From Chitinophaga tropicalis (GTDB lineage: Bacteria > Bacteroidota > Bacteroidia > Chitinophagales > Chitinophagaceae), in the NCBI RefSeq assembly GCF_009758205.1, contig NZ_WRXN01000012.1, positions 186,001-250,000 of the forward strand: 64,000 nucleotides of DNA, read 5' to 3'. Shown piece after piece: positions 1 to 10,314 of the stretch. The position numbers were made by a program, and so were the translations under genes. Position 1 is the stretch's first letter. Each line of letters opens with the position of its first letter. The notes beneath the pieces are model-generated. The model did no database searches, was not told where the DNA came from, and saw only the letters and a list, made by a program, of their open reading frames with translations.

Positions 1-1
1 A

Positions 2-1645
2 CCCTACCTGCTGGGGCAGCTGGTAGATCACGGGGCGAAAGATCATCTGCCGGAAGCCATCAATCGTGTGGGATTGCTGTTACTGGCGGTACTGAGCGGA
101 CAGGCCGTACTATCTTTCTTCCGGGTAACACTCTTCGTTAATGTAACAGAAAGGACATTGTCGGCATTAAGGCAGGACGTCTATAACCACCTGATCAGGC
201 TGCCTATGTCTTTCTTTATGAGAAGGAAGATAGGAGAACTGAACAGCCATATTTCAGCAGATATTTCCCTGCTGCAGGAAACGCTGGCTACCACGCTGGC
301 AGAGTTCATCCGCAACGCGATCACATTTGCCGGCGCCTTTGCACTTCTGCTGACAACGTCTCTGAAACTTGCCCTGTTCATACTGCTGGTATTTCCGCTG
401 ATACTGGGTACAGGTCTGCTGTTTGGAAAATATATCCGCAAATTTTCCGGGGATGCGCAGGGAAAGATAGCGGAAGCAAACAATATACTGGAGGAAACGC
501 TGCAAGGGATATTGAGTGTGAAGGCATTTGCCAATGAGTTCTTTGAAATGAAACGTTACCGGAAAAAAGTAATGGAAGGCGCTGATATAGGGATAAAGAA
601 CGGGAAATACAAAGGTGTGCTTACTTCCATGTTATTGTTCCTGAGCTTTGGAGCTATTGTGATCGTGATCTGGAAGGGCGCATTGCTGGTGGCTACAGGA
701 GAAATGAAATCGGCCGGTGCACTGATATCTTTTGTGGTTTATGCCGCATTTATAGGCGGTTCCATCACTGAACTGGCAGAAACGTACACACATATGCAGA
801 AGAGCTTAGGGGCTACCAGGCACCTGTTTGAGATACTGGAGGAAGAGCCGGAGCCGTTGACCGATACTGCCGGTGTAGTGCCGCAACAAGTACTTGACGG
901 TATGATCCTTTTCAACAATGTTTCTTTCTGTTATCCTACACGTCCTGATCAGCAGGTATTGAGTGGGGCCAGTTTTTCTGTGGATGCCAATCAGAAGATA
1001 GCTTTGGTGGGACATAGCGGTGCTGGTAAAAGCACTATTGCTGCATTGCTGCTGAGGCTTTATGACCCTCTGAATGGCAATATCTATTTTGGCGGAAGAA
1101 ACATCAGGAATATGTCCTATTCTGAGCTGAGAAGCCAGATAGCATTGGTACCACAGGATGTATTCCTGTTTGCCGCGTCTATCAGGGACAATATTGCATA
1201 TGGTAATCCGGCGGCTACGGATGATGAGATCATTGCTGCAGCCAGACGGGCCAATGCGTGGGATTTTATACAGTATTTTCACCAGGGTATTGATACCATG
1301 GTGGGTGACAGAGGAGTTCAGCTTTCCGGCGGTCAGCGGCAGCGCATTGCTATTGCAAGGGCATTGCTGAAAAACCCCAGGATACTTATTCTTGACGAGG
1401 CTACCTCTGCGCTGGATTCAGAATCTGAACTGCTGGTACAGTCTGCGTTAGACCATCTTATGCAGGGGCGGACGAGTATTATCATTGCTCACAGGCTTTC
1501 TACTGTCAGAGAGGCTGATAAGATCATTGTGATAGATAAAGGGAAAGTAGCGGAGGAAGGGACCCATCATCAGTTGCTTGGTATTGAAGGAGGGATATAC
1601 AGAAGTCTGATCGCTTTGCAGACGGTGAAGGAGGAGGTAGTGTAA
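2..1645 (+). CDS. ABC exporter, fused membrane and ATPase half-transporter (5' end missing)
   Basis: The reading frame is open to the first base, so the gene starts outside the window; the GTG at 68 is internal, because the upstream codons encode a typical PYLLGQLVDHG first-helix segment. The N-terminal part is an ABC type-1 membrane domain with several hydrophobic helices (to about base 850). The C-terminal ATPase has Walker A GHSGAGKST (about 1012), signature LSGGQRQRIAIARALL (about 1320) and Walker B ILILDEATSALD (about 1385). This is the ABCB/MsbA-like half-transporter layout, which acts as a homodimer in the inner membrane and exports lipids, peptides or drugs. The substrate cannot be read from the sequence. 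About 30-60 residues are missing at the start. Confidence 0.92.
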   Translation, partial: PYLLGQLVDHGAKDHLPEAINRVGLLLLAVLSGQAVLSFFRVTLFVNVTERTLSALRQDVYNHLIRLPMSFFMRRKIGELNSHISADISLLQETLATTLAEFIRNAITFAGAFALLLTTSLKLALFILLVFPLILGTGLLFGKYIRKFSGDAQGKIAEANNILEETLQGILSVKAFANEFFEMKRYRKKVMEGADIGIKNGKYKGVLTSMLLFLSFGAIVIVIWKGALLVATGEMKSAGALISFVVYAAFIGGSITELAETYTHMQKSLGATRHLFEILEEEPEPLTDTAGVVPQQVLDGMILFNNVSFCYPTRPDQQVLSGASFSVDANQKIALVGHSGAGKSTIAALLLRLYDPLNGNIYFGGRNIRNMSYSELRSQIALVPQDVFLFAASIRDNIAYGNPAATDDEIIAAARRANAWDFIQYFHQGIDTMVGDRGVQLSGGQRQRIAIARALLKNPRILILDEATSALDSESELLVQSALDHLMQGRTSIIIAHRLSTVREADKIIVIDKGKVAEEGTHHQLLGIEGGIYRSLIALQTVKEEVV

Positions 1646-1677
1646 ATGTGTTGTCTGATGTGGAGGAATTTTGTAAA

Positions 1678-1713
1678 AAGATGGCTATTGCCTTCTCAGG
1701 CAAAAGCCATCTT
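1678..1713 (-). terminator. Intrinsic terminator of the deaminase gene
   Basis: Stem AAGATGGCT/AGCCATCTT is extended by TTGCCT/AGGCAA across a single A-A mismatch. Read on the minus strand it is followed by a run of five U, fitting termination of the deaminase gene; on the plus strand it could also stop the ABC transporter message, with a weaker tail. A second weaker hairpin (TTTTGACC/GGTTAAAA, about 1725-1746) lies right after the deaminase stop. Confidence 0.75.
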
Positions 1714-1748
1714 GCATAAAGGCATTTTGACCTGCGGCCGGTTAAAAA

Positions 1749-2228
1749 CTAATAGAGGGTCCTGTCTCCTTTTATCTGCCAGGCTTTGAATACATCTATT
1801 GCAGGAGCGAAAGGGAAAGAAATAAAAGGTATCTTTTTCTCTTCATGGGGCACTGCTATTTCACGATAGATGAATGAATCGTCAAAATCAATAGCTGCAG
1901 CATCGTCTTTGGTGTTGGCGAAGTATACGCGTTGGGGTCTTGCCCAGTAAATAGCCCCCAGGCACATGGGGCAGGGCTCGCAGGAGGTGAAGATCTCACA
2001 GTCATGTAACTGGAAGGTACCGAGACGGGAACAGGCGTCGCGGATAGCCATTACCTCTGCGTGAGCAGTGGGGTCGTTGAGAGACAATACCTGGTTCCAG
2101 CCTTCTCCTACTATCTCCTCTCCTCTTACTACTATTGCTCCAAAGGGGCCGCCTTCTCCGTTTTCCATTCCCTTACGGGAAAGCTCTACTGCTATCTGCA
2201 TAAATCTTTTTTCTCTGTCGCCTATCAT
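1749..2228 (-). CDS. guaD: Guanine deaminase (cytidine deaminase fold)
   Basis: Predicted to deaminate guanine to xanthine in purine salvage. The protein is 159 residues, the usual length of the small Bacillus-type GuaD. It has the zinc and proton-shuttle motif HAEVMAIRDA and the second zinc motif PCPMC. The stretches SNDPTAH-like (here LNDPTAHAEV), LGAIYWARP and FDDSFIYREI strongly resemble Bacillus subtilis GuaD rather than tRNA adenosine deaminase TadA, which is the main alternative. It stands alone with its own candidate promoter and terminator. Start is the ATG at 2228; no better upstream start is visible. Confidence 0.88.
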   Translation of the reverse strand: MIGDREKRFMQIAVELSRKGMENGEGGPFGAIVVRGEEIVGEGWNQVLSLNDPTAHAEVMAIRDACSRLGTFQLHDCEIFTSCEPCPMCLGAIYWARPQRVYFANTKDDAAAIDFDDSFIYREIAVPHEEKKIPFISFPFAPAIDVFKAWQIKGDRTLY

Positions 2229-2244
2229 AATGTCGGGTTTGTAC

Positions 2245-2252
2245 CAAATTTA
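2245..2252 (-). promoter_or_regulatory. Candidate -7 element for guaD
   Basis: TAAATTTG on the minus strand matches the Bacteroidota -7 consensus TAnnTTTG exactly and lies 16 bases before the ATG. No clear -33 TTG is seen at the expected distance, so the message would have a short leader of about a dozen bases. Confidence 0.45.
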
Positions 2253-2321
2253 AGGAATTTAAACTGAGGGAGTTCTTTTTTACGCTGCGGGGCACCGAAA
2301 ACAACTTACGCAAAATAAAAA

Positions 2322-2345
2322 ACCCGGATAAAGAATTACCCGGGT
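2322..2345 (-). terminator. Intrinsic terminator of clpB
   Basis: ACCCGG/CCGGGT stem followed on the minus strand by a U-rich run (TTTTTTATTTTG). It lies about 40 bases after the clpB stop. Confidence 0.75.
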
Positions 2346-2381
2346 ATTCGTAACTGTATATCGTCGTATTTGAATATGCTT

Positions 2382-5000
2382 TTATACGCTTACGGTATGA
2401 TTCTGATTCCTTATCACTACTACTCCATCAAACACATCGATCAATACCGGTTTTGTCTTATCAACATCCCCAGCCAGGATCTTCTTACTCAACAGATTCA
2501 CTATTTCCTTCTGGATCAATCTCTTCAAAGGTCTTGCACCAAACTGCGGATCATACCCCTGTGTAGCCAGGTAATCCAATGCATAATCAGAGAATTCCAA
2601 TATCATGCCATTTTGTGCAACCAGGTCTTTCAGCTGTTGTAACTGGATATTGATAATACCTTTTATCTCGTCTCTCAATAATGGCTGGAACATGATCACT
2701 TCATCCACACGGTTCAGGAATTCCGGCCTGATTGTCTGTTTCAACAACTGCATCACTTCTTCCTTGGTAGCATCTACTATCGTTTCCCTGTTATTTTCAT
2801 CTATCTTCTCAAAATTCTCCTGTATGATCTGGCTACCCATATTGCTGGTCATAATGATAATGGTGTTCTTAAAGTTCACCACACGGCCCTTATTATCGGT
2901 TAACCGTCCATCATCCAGTACCTGTAACAAAATGTTAAATGTATCAGGATGCGCTTTTTCTATTTCGTCCAGCAATACTACAGAGTAGGGCTTACGCCTT
3001 ACCGCTTCGGTAAGCTGTCCGCCTTCATCGTATCCTACATATCCCGGAGGGGCGCCTATCAACCTGCTTACGGAATGTTTTTCCTGGTATTCGCTCATAT
3101 CTATCCTGGTCATCATAGAATCATCGTCAAACAGGTATTCTGCCAATGCCTTGGCCAGCTCTGTTTTACCAACGCCGGTAGTACCCAGGAAGATGAATGA
3201 ACCGATAGGACGTTTAGGGTCCTGGAGGCCTGCACGGCTTCTGCGGATAGCGTCAGAAACAGCTATGATGGCTTCTTCCTGTCCTACTACACGTCTATGC
3301 AGCTCTTCTTCCAGGTGAAGCAGCTTTTCCCTTTCGCTCTGCAGCATACGTGATACCGGGATACCTGTTGCTTTAGCCACATTTTCCGCAATATCTTCTG
3401 CATCTACTTCTTCTTTCAGCAGGCGTTTATGATCGGCAGACATTTCGTTCAGTTCAGCCGTATACCGTGCTACCAGTTCTTCCTGCTCTTTCACGTTACC
3501 ATAACGGATCTCAGCCACGCGGCCATAGTCACCGTTACGTTCTGCCTGTTCTGCTTCCAGTTTCAGATTTTCGATAGAGGCTTTGGCGTTCTGCACCTTG
3601 TCTACTATCTCTTTTTCTGCCTGCCATTTTGCTTTGAAGGTGCTGCGCTGTTCTCCCAGTTTTGCAATCTCTTCATTCAGCTCACGCAGTTTATCTTCGT
3701 CATTCTCACGTTTAATGGCTTCCCTTTCAATTTCCAGCTGACGTATCCTCCGTTCCAGTTCATCCAGTTCTTCCGGCATGGAGTTCATTTCCAGCCTTAA
3801 TTTAGCGGCGCTTTCATCTATCAGGTCAATCGCCTTATCCGGCAGGAAACGGTCTGTAATGTAGCGGTTAGAGAGTTCTACCGCGGCGATGATAGCCTCA
3901 TCTTTGATCAGTACATGGTGATGACTTTCGTAGCGTTCTTTCAGTCCGCGGAGGATGGAAATAGCGTCTTCCACGCTTGGTTCGTCCACCATTACTTTCT
4001 GGAAGCGGCGTTCCAGGGCTTTATCTTTCTCAAAATATTTCTGGTATTCATTCAGAGTGGTGGCGCCGATAGCTCTCAGCTCACCACGTGCCAGGGCTGG
4101 CTTCAGGATATTGGCAGCATCCATAGCGCCTTCCATAGCACCTGCGCCTACCAGGGTATGAATTTCGTCTATAAAGAGGATGAGCTGACCGTCGCTTTCG
4201 GTCACTTCCTTGATCACAGCCTTCAGGCGTTCTTCAAATTCCCCCCTGTATTTTGCGCCTGCCATGAGCGCCCCCATGTCCAGGGCGTAGATGGTTTTGG
4301 AGCGGAGGTTTTCAGGAACGTCCCCGTTAATGATCCTGTGTGCCAGGCCTTCCACGATGGCGGTTTTACCGACACCGGGCTCACCTACCAGGATAGGGTT
4401 GTTCTTGGAACGGCGGGACAGGATATGCAGGGTTCTGCGGATCTCCTCGTCACGGCCTATTACCGGGTCTAGCTTACCTTCGCGGGCCAGGTCATTCAGG
4501 TTTTTGGCGTATTTCTGCAGTGAATTGTACTGGGTATCGGCAGTCTGAGAATTGACAGTGCTGCCTTTCCTCAGTTCTGTGATGGCTGCCTTTAATCCTT
4601 TTTCAGTCAGGCCGGCATCTTTCAGCAATTTGGCAGTGTCGTCACTTCCACCCAGTATACCCAGGAGCAGGTGTTCAACACTTACAAATTCGTCTTTAAA
4701 TTCCTTTATGCTGGAGCCTGCCCTTAACATGGCATTATTGGCATCGCGGCTTAATACCTGGCCGGCTTCGCCGGAGGTTATGCGCGGGTATTTGCGTATC
4801 TGATCGTCCAGACGGGACGACAGAAAAGAGGTATTAACATTATTCTTTTTAAGTAAATAGTCTATTGCACTGTCCTCATCCGCAAGAAGGGCTTTGAGAA
4901 GGTGCCCGGTCTCTATGGCCTGCTGCTGGTTGTTAAATGCCAGCTGCTGTGCCTGTTGCAGTATTTCCTGCGATTTAATGGTGAAATTATTCAGATTCAT
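2382..5000 (-). CDS. clpB: ATP-dependent disaggregase ClpB
   Basis: Hexameric AAA+ chaperone that pulls polypeptides out of aggregates together with DnaK. At 872 residues it has full family length. Visible parts in order: N-terminal Clp repeat domain (residues 1-145), first AAA+ module with Walker A GEPGVGKT, long charged coiled-coil middle domain (about 400-530) that separates ClpB from ClpA/ClpC, second AAA+ module with Walker A GTTGVGKT and the GYVGYDEGG pore-loop region, and a C-terminal small domain. It starts at the ATG at 5000 and is monocistronic. It belongs to the heat-shock response in other bacteria; no heat-shock operator such as CIRCE was found upstream. Confidence 0.97.
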   Translation of the reverse strand: MNLNNFTIKSQEILQQAQQLAFNNQQQAIETGHLLKALLADEDSAIDYLLKKNNVNTSFLSSRLDDQIRKYPRITSGEAGQVLSRDANNAMLRAGSSIKEFKDEFVSVEHLLLGILGGSDDTAKLLKDAGLTEKGLKAAITELRKGSTVNSQTADTQYNSLQKYAKNLNDLAREGKLDPVIGRDEEIRRTLHILSRRSKNNPILVGEPGVGKTAIVEGLAHRIINGDVPENLRSKTIYALDMGALMAGAKYRGEFEERLKAVIKEVTESDGQLILFIDEIHTLVGAGAMEGAMDAANILKPALARGELRAIGATTLNEYQKYFEKDKALERRFQKVMVDEPSVEDAISILRGLKERYESHHHVLIKDEAIIAAVELSNRYITDRFLPDKAIDLIDESAAKLRLEMNSMPEELDELERRIRQLEIEREAIKRENDEDKLRELNEEIAKLGEQRSTFKAKWQAEKEIVDKVQNAKASIENLKLEAEQAERNGDYGRVAEIRYGNVKEQEELVARYTAELNEMSADHKRLLKEEVDAEDIAENVAKATGIPVSRMLQSEREKLLHLEEELHRRVVGQEEAIIAVSDAIRRSRAGLQDPKRPIGSFIFLGTTGVGKTELAKALAEYLFDDDSMMTRIDMSEYQEKHSVSRLIGAPPGYVGYDEGGQLTEAVRRKPYSVVLLDEIEKAHPDTFNILLQVLDDGRLTDNKGRVVNFKNTIIIMTSNMGSQIIQENFEKIDENNRETIVDATKEEVMQLLKQTIRPEFLNRVDEVIMFQPLLRDEIKGIINIQLQQLKDLVAQNGMILEFSDYALDYLATQGYDPQFGARPLKRLIQKEIVNLLSKKILAGDVDKTKPVLIDVFDGVVVIRNQNHTVSV

Positions 5001-5152
5001 ATACAGTTTGTTTTCTCCTTTTTACGTGTCTAAGAACGTTATATGGAGAACAACAAAACTTACTCCAAGGTTATAAATCGGGGCAATTTGGCAGTAATTC
5101 CGGTACCGGACTGCTCTTTTAACAGGTAAACCGGTACCGGACTGTAATTTTT

Positions 5153-7069
5153 TCACTTTTTGACGAGTACAACTTTCGCCCTGTCGGCTTTATAAATGGC
5201 ATTCATGAAAGTTTCCAGTTCGGGGAACTGAGCGGCGGGATATGTTCCTCCTTTTCTCTCAACAGCACGTATATATGTCAGGATATTTCCTTCCATACTT
5301 ACTTTAGCAGTATAAGCACCGAAAGGACTATTCAATGTTACCGGCGCCGGTAATGATTCCGGTACATACCCTTCGGGAACGTTGATCCTTACTGTATCTA
5401 TATCCCTGTAGGGAAACACGAGGCTGATATCGGCCCGGCGCTGTTCAACCGGATCTATACGGCTTGCTGTTTTATTCAGCAGGTTGGGAGCCAGGAACAT
5501 ACGTTTACCCGTCATGGAAGCATAGTTATGCGCATTGATCTCCAGTTGTTCATTGATGCCAGGTATTCCACCAGACGTTTCTTTACAGCCAAAACCATTC
5601 ACATCATAACTGGATAACTGCAATCCCTGTTTCATTACATCCAGCATCTTCTCTTTGGTCAGGCTATGCAGCATTTGCCGCAGATCATCCTGTTGCAGAC
5701 CGGTATAATACGTACTTGCTTTCATGATCACATCGCCTCCTTCTGTCACCTTTGCATCTATCTGCCGGACCTGAAGGTTTTGCTCTATAGTTAATGTTGG
5801 CGTATGCAGCAGTTTACTGCCTTTCTCATTAAGCATCAATACCGCCCTGTTGGCAGTAAATCCGCTCAGGTAACCGGCAGGCAGGTAACTGCTGGTACAT
5901 TCCAGCCAGGTAGTATCTTTCTCACCCGGCGCACAGACAATAACGTGGTTAAACTGTGTGCTGGGAAATGCTTCATCCCGCATACTCAATCCATCTCCTG
6001 CACGTACCAGTACACAGGAGGCCTTAACGCCGGCCTCTTTCAGCATGGCACACATATAGTTGGAAAGCGCTTTACAATCGCCATATCCTTTGCTGGCCAC
6101 ATAAGCTGCATCGAAGGTCTGCCAGCCACCTATTCCCAGCTGTATGCTGATATAACGGGTATGTTCCTGCAGATAGCGGTACAGCTTATCGATCTTTTGT
6201 TCCCGGCTTAACCCATCTGTCAGCTGGTGAACAGTCTGCTTAATATTATCCGGCAATTCATCCTTTCCCTTGTTGAGGGCGTATATAAAGTTCCCATATT
6301 CTTCCCAGGTATTCATCGTTCCTTTATAACGCTGCATTTCGAAGCTGGCCGGCGCCAGTCTGACCATTACGGAACGTTTATCCCATTCCGGCGCATACTC
6401 TTCATCAGGCAAGGCTTCCAGGTCTTTTATTTCCCAGGTGTAGGTACGTGTGCCCTTTTCTGTTACGACAAGGGGCTCGCCTTTATAGTTGTAGCTGCGA
6501 TGCCGCAGCGTATAATCATCCGGGGTGTTTACTACAAGACGGCTTTGTTCTACTGCAAATTCCTCTCCTTCCTGGGGTATCCAGTTTGGCAGATAGAAGG
6601 TATGATTTATCTTCATTTCCACTTCATACTCGACCGTATGAGGATAAAGCGTTTCATAGAACTGATGCCGTTTTATCCGGGCATCTGTCATCAGGGAAGC
6701 ATCATCTACTGCGCTGAGGTCCTGTATATCACTTTGCTTCAGTTTTTTGACCTGGTTGCCTGCAGCATCGTACAACGCACCTTTGATGGAACGGATCTCC
6801 ATCAGCTTGTCATAGTATTCCACCAGTCGTGCATCGCTTTCTCCTTTTGCATCCAGTATGGTGATAACGTAATGTTTTGTCAGTTTAACCTCTCCCGGGT
6901 TGTAGATCTTCACTTCCACTTCTTCCATGCGCTTTACCACGTGGGCGTTCTTCTTCAGCTTCTCCGGTATTTTTGCGGCAGAATAATCCGGATCGCCGGC
7001 AAATGCCGGCGGAAGGGAAAGGAGCATACAGATGCTGCCAAGCAAATAATGAATCAGTTTTGATTTCAT
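5153..7069 (-). CDS. DUF3857/transglutaminase-like exported protein, catalytic residues present
   Basis: 638 residues. A signal peptide (1-24, cleaved after PPAFA) sends it to the periplasm or surface. An N-terminal DUF3857 domain is followed by a transglutaminase-like core with Cys332 (GYGDCKALSN) and His375 (TQFNHVIV); the usual third Asp appears as Glu in WLECTSS. The fold is shared with cysteine proteases and amidases, so the reaction could be peptide cleavage or cross-linking; the substrate is unknown. It is the second gene of a two-gene operon, 13 bases after a paralogue of the same architecture (7083-9086) that lacks the catalytic residues. Such proteins are common and multi-copy in Bacteroidota. 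Confidence 0.82.
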   Translation of the reverse strand: MKSKLIHYLLGSICMLLSLPPAFAGDPDYSAAKIPEKLKKNAHVVKRMEEVEVKIYNPGEVKLTKHYVITILDAKGESDARLVEYYDKLMEIRSIKGALYDAAGNQVKKLKQSDIQDLSAVDDASLMTDARIKRHQFYETLYPHTVEYEVEMKINHTFYLPNWIPQEGEEFAVEQSRLVVNTPDDYTLRHRSYNYKGEPLVVTEKGTRTYTWEIKDLEALPDEEYAPEWDKRSVMVRLAPASFEMQRYKGTMNTWEEYGNFIYALNKGKDELPDNIKQTVHQLTDGLSREQKIDKLYRYLQEHTRYISIQLGIGGWQTFDAAYVASKGYGDCKALSNYMCAMLKEAGVKASCVLVRAGDGLSMRDEAFPSTQFNHVIVCAPGEKDTTWLECTSSYLPAGYLSGFTANRAVLMLNEKGSKLLHTPTLTIEQNLQVRQIDAKVTEGGDVIMKASTYYTGLQQDDLRQMLHSLTKEKMLDVMKQGLQLSSYDVNGFGCKETSGGIPGINEQLEINAHNYASMTGKRMFLAPNLLNKTASRIDPVEQRRADISLVFPYRDIDTVRINVPEGYVPESLPAPVTLNSPFGAYTAKVSMEGNILTYIRAVERKGGTYPAAQFPELETFMNAIYKADRAKVVLVKK

Positions 7070-7082
7070 ATAGGGGATACTG

Positions 7083-9086
7083 TTAAGCTTTTTTCTTCAA
7101 TACGATCTGTTCTGCCTGTTTCTTTACCACCATGTCAAAAAACTCCCGCAGGGAGTCATATTCGTCCGGCGCAAATGTGGCTTTGTTCAGTTTCAGGCGA
7201 CAGCGGAACTGAATGGTATTTTCGCTGTGCTGGATAAGGTACTGGAATACTCCTTCCGTTTCATTGAACTTCACCATAGATGATTTTGGCAGCTCCTCTA
7301 CCTGGTAACCTTCGGGGAGCACCATGTTCATTGTATAGGTCTCATCCATCAGGCAGGGCATTTCTACCGGGTAAGTCCGCTTCATGGATTTGAAGGGATT
7401 GGTACGGGTAGCTTCGTAGAACATGGGACTGATATACAATACATTGGCATCGTCAGACGCAATTTCAAAATCATATTTGAGCGTCACCCCTTCTTCATAG
7501 TCTTCCAGCTTTTCAATTTCTGTATTCTTCAATACAGTTTCCGCACCAAATTCTTTTGCTATTGCTTTGAAATATTCTTCTTTGCCTTTATCCTTTATTT
7601 TACTTCTTGTTACGCAGGATTCAATATAGGAAGGGCTTTGCTGGAAAGATCCTTTCAGCACACCATTATCCAGTGACAGCATTACGAATGTGCTTTTTTG
7701 TTCTACATGCTCATCTGCCTCAAAGCTGATGGCTGGCACTTCCGGCATCAGGACACGTGCATGCCCGTTATAACAGGAAATGTCCAGTCGCCCGAAACCC
7801 AGGTATGGCCTTGAAGCATCCAGGAAATAGGTCAGGGTGTCTGAAGTAATACAGGCAATGGTATAATTGAAACGGTTAAGAATAGGATACAATGGATTGG
7901 CACGTCCGTGATCGCGGGTGCTGAGAATGATCGGGGCTGCCTGCAGGTTAGCTCTGCGCAGCATAGCTATCAGCAGGAGGTTCAGATCAGCTTCATTACC
8001 GTTATGTGATGTAAAGACAGATTTCAGGGATTTGGTCAGATACAAACCGGAATGGCTGGTACAGGTAAAGTTGTTCCTTACATAGTTATAGATACGGCGG
8101 GCTTTGGCTGTATCTGAGGTCAGGCCTGCAGTAAGTTCTTTCACCACATCTCCCAGGTAGCCGTTGTTCTTATCCAGGTCGGCGCCGAATTCTTCGTCTT
8201 TATTCAGATCTTCATACAGCTTGGGCCAGGTACCCATGACAGGTCTTACGGGCGAGTTGGGATATTTGATAGCTGAAAGCTGGAATTCTATCTTGGAAAC
8301 GTGATTCCGTAATGTTGTGGTATAGTTTTCCAGTTTTAATGCTGGAAGATTTTGAGCCGTCCACTGATAGGTTGATAGTCCAAGCGTCACATTCAGATTT
8401 TCGGACCGTCCGGCATTACCATTTGGTTCGTAGGTGAGATTGAAGCTCCTGCGGTCTGCCGATTTTTTAACCGTGGTTAGTTTATTAATATCCTGCTGCA
8501 GAAATACAAATTCGTAGATCTCAGGAATGGTTACCGTATACTCACTGAACAGGCAGGGATATTCTCCCTGGAAATGCCAGGGTTGCAGGTTGAAATAGAA
8601 GGGAGATGTTACCGAATAGCTATATTCGATAATTGTACCTTCCTTCACTGCCGGTAAGGTGAATTTTTTGGATATGTGATTCTTATCCAGTTTGTCAGTG
8701 AAAATGCTTTTGCTTTCCATCTTCGTTTCAACGACCTGGCCGTTTTCCATATTATAAGCTACGGCTTTCAGGTTCTGAAGACGTTCTTCTTCCTGCCCGG
8801 ATATATACAATGGTATTTCCACAGTAGCGGCGTCATAGCCGTTCTTGTCAACGATCTTAATTCTTTTGTGACGTTTGAAGGTCACTTCGAAATGGTCACG
8901 CTGTACTTCAAATTCGGATGTCCCTATGTCTGACAATATCACAGCATGAGCGCTGGTGTCAGTTACTTTGCTGAATTCTTCCGGATCAACTTTCCCAAAC
9001 TTTATCTTTTTATTCTGGGAATATGCCGTGAGGGAAAGCAGGCCACAAGCCATGACAATCAGGGGGGATACAATAGATTTGCGCAT
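7083..9086 (-). CDS. DUF3857/transglutaminase-like exported protein, apparently inactive
   Basis: 667 residues with a signal peptide (cleavage near AYSQ, residue 24), a DUF3857 domain (about 60-250) and a degenerate transglutaminase core. Where the active paralogue has Gly-Asp-Cys this protein has Gly-Asn-Glu (363-365), and the catalytic His is Tyr408 (FNYTI); the Asp in FLDASRP is kept. Loss of both Cys and His means no cysteine-type catalysis is expected. It is the first gene of the operon with the active paralogue immediately downstream, so a binding, regulatory or scaffold role beside that protein is a reasonable inference. The start ATG at 9086 gives a clean signal peptide. Confidence 0.8.
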   Translation of the reverse strand: MRKSIVSPLIVMACGLLSLTAYSQNKKIKFGKVDPEEFSKVTDTSAHAVILSDIGTSEFEVQRDHFEVTFKRHKRIKIVDKNGYDAATVEIPLYISGQEEERLQNLKAVAYNMENGQVVETKMESKSIFTDKLDKNHISKKFTLPAVKEGTIIEYSYSVTSPFYFNLQPWHFQGEYPCLFSEYTVTIPEIYEFVFLQQDINKLTTVKKSADRRSFNLTYEPNGNAGRSENLNVTLGLSTYQWTAQNLPALKLENYTTTLRNHVSKIEFQLSAIKYPNSPVRPVMGTWPKLYEDLNKDEEFGADLDKNNGYLGDVVKELTAGLTSDTAKARRIYNYVRNNFTCTSHSGLYLTKSLKSVFTSHNGNEADLNLLLIAMLRRANLQAAPIILSTRDHGRANPLYPILNRFNYTIACITSDTLTYFLDASRPYLGFGRLDISCYNGHARVLMPEVPAISFEADEHVEQKSTFVMLSLDNGVLKGSFQQSPSYIESCVTRSKIKDKGKEEYFKAIAKEFGAETVLKNTEIEKLEDYEEGVTLKYDFEIASDDANVLYISPMFYEATRTNPFKSMKRTYPVEMPCLMDETYTMNMVLPEGYQVEELPKSSMVKFNETEGVFQYLIQHSENTIQFRCRLKLNKATFAPDEYDSLREFFDMVVKKQAEQIVLKKKA

Positions 9087-9284
9087 AAAGGTGATAGGAT
9101 TGATATTTATATATGAAGGTAATGAAAATACATATCAATCAGTTCTTTAGGGAGAAAGTTGCTTAAAAATCAGTTTGAGTTAAAGGTGAAAGTTGATTTT
9201 AAGTAGGGGGAAGTAGCCCTGCTTTTTAAAAAGAGGCTGCCGAAAGCGTGAAAAAAATCTATTTATGTAATTTCGCATTACCAT

Positions 9285-10211
9285 ATGAACATGAGTGCAA
9301 CATATACAGCCTTTATCAGGAAGCAGGCGGCAGATCTGGGCTTTGACCATTGCGGCATAGCACATGCCGTGCAACTGGACGATGATGCCCGCCGGCTGGA
9401 GAAATGGCTTAACAAAGGCATGCACGGTTCCATGCATTATATGGAGAATCACTTTGACAAGCGTATTGACCCGCGTAAGTTGGTAGATAACGCACAGTCT
9501 GTCATTACCCTGCTATTGAACTATTACCCTGAACAGCAACAGCAGCCGGACGCTCCCAAAATATCCAAATATGCCTACGGACAGGATTACCATGAGGTGA
9601 TCAGGGCCAAACTTAATACCCTGCTGGCGCGTATGCAGGAAACCATGGGTGAAATAAGCGGAAGAGGGTTTGTGGATTCCGCCCCGGTACTGGAAAGAAG
9701 CTGGGCGCAGCGCAGCGGACTGGGATGGTTAGGGAAGAATGGGATGATCATTCATAAGCAGGCGGGTTCCTTCTTTTTTATAGCTACTCTTATTACAGAC
9801 CTGGTACTGGAATACGACGGGCCGGTAACTGATCATTGCGGATCGTGTACGCGTTGCCTGGATGCCTGCCCTACAGGTGCGCTGGTGCAGCCCGGGGTAG
9901 TGGATGGCAGCAAATGTATTTCCTATTTCACTATAGAGCTGAAGGAAATGCTTATCCCTGAGAATATGCAGGGAAAGTTTGATAACTGGATGTTTGGCTG
10001 TGATGTGTGCCAGGATGTTTGTCCGTGGAACAGGTTCTCAAAACCAAATAAGACACCGGAATTCACCCCTGTTCCGGAGATACTGAATTTCACCACTAAA
10101 CAGTGGGAAGAGCTTACTGAAGAGGAGTTTAAGAAGATATTCCGGCAGTCCCCCATGAAACGATCGAAATATGCAGGCATCAGGAGAAATCTGCGTTTTA
10201 TTAACGGATAG
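9285..10211 (+). CDS. queG: Epoxyqueuosine reductase QueG
   Basis: Last step of queuosine biosynthesis: cobalamin-dependent reduction of epoxyqueuosine to queuosine at the wobble base of GUN-anticodon tRNAs, in the cytoplasm. 308 residues is normal for the short form. Two ferredoxin-type 4Fe-4S motifs are visible, [16 protein letters not shown] (about 186) and [13 protein letters not shown] (about 243). The N-terminal GFDHCGIA and [18 protein letters not shown] segments are typical of the cobalamin-binding domain. The start at 9285 was chosen over an ATG six bases later only because it is first; either is possible. It stands alone between divergent and co-directional neighbours. Confidence 0.95.
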   Translation: MNMSATYTAFIRKQAADLGFDHCGIAHAVQLDDDARRLEKWLNKGMHGSMHYMENHFDKRIDPRKLVDNAQSVITLLLNYYPEQQQQPDAPKISKYAYGQDYHEVIRAKLNTLLARMQETMGEISGRGFVDSAPVLERSWAQRSGLGWLGKNGMIIHKQAGSFFFIATLITDLVLEYDGPVTDHCGSCTRCLDACPTGALVQPGVVDGSKCISYFTIELKEMLIPENMQGKFDNWMFGCDVCQDVCPWNRFSKPNKTPEFTPVPEILNFTTKQWEELTEEEFKKIFRQSPMKRSKYAGIRRNLRFING

Positions 10212-10314
10212 TTATTTAACAGCGTGAAAAGCGATTTTTCTGTATATTGTTAGCATCAATTGCCAACTTACTTCATCTATCTGCTAAAGGAAGGGTAAAG
10301 ACTATTATTACTTT

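Noticed and set aside
6227-7063. 278-codon frame antisense to the DUF3857 gene
   Set aside because: Overlaps a recognised exported protein completely and has no family likeness.
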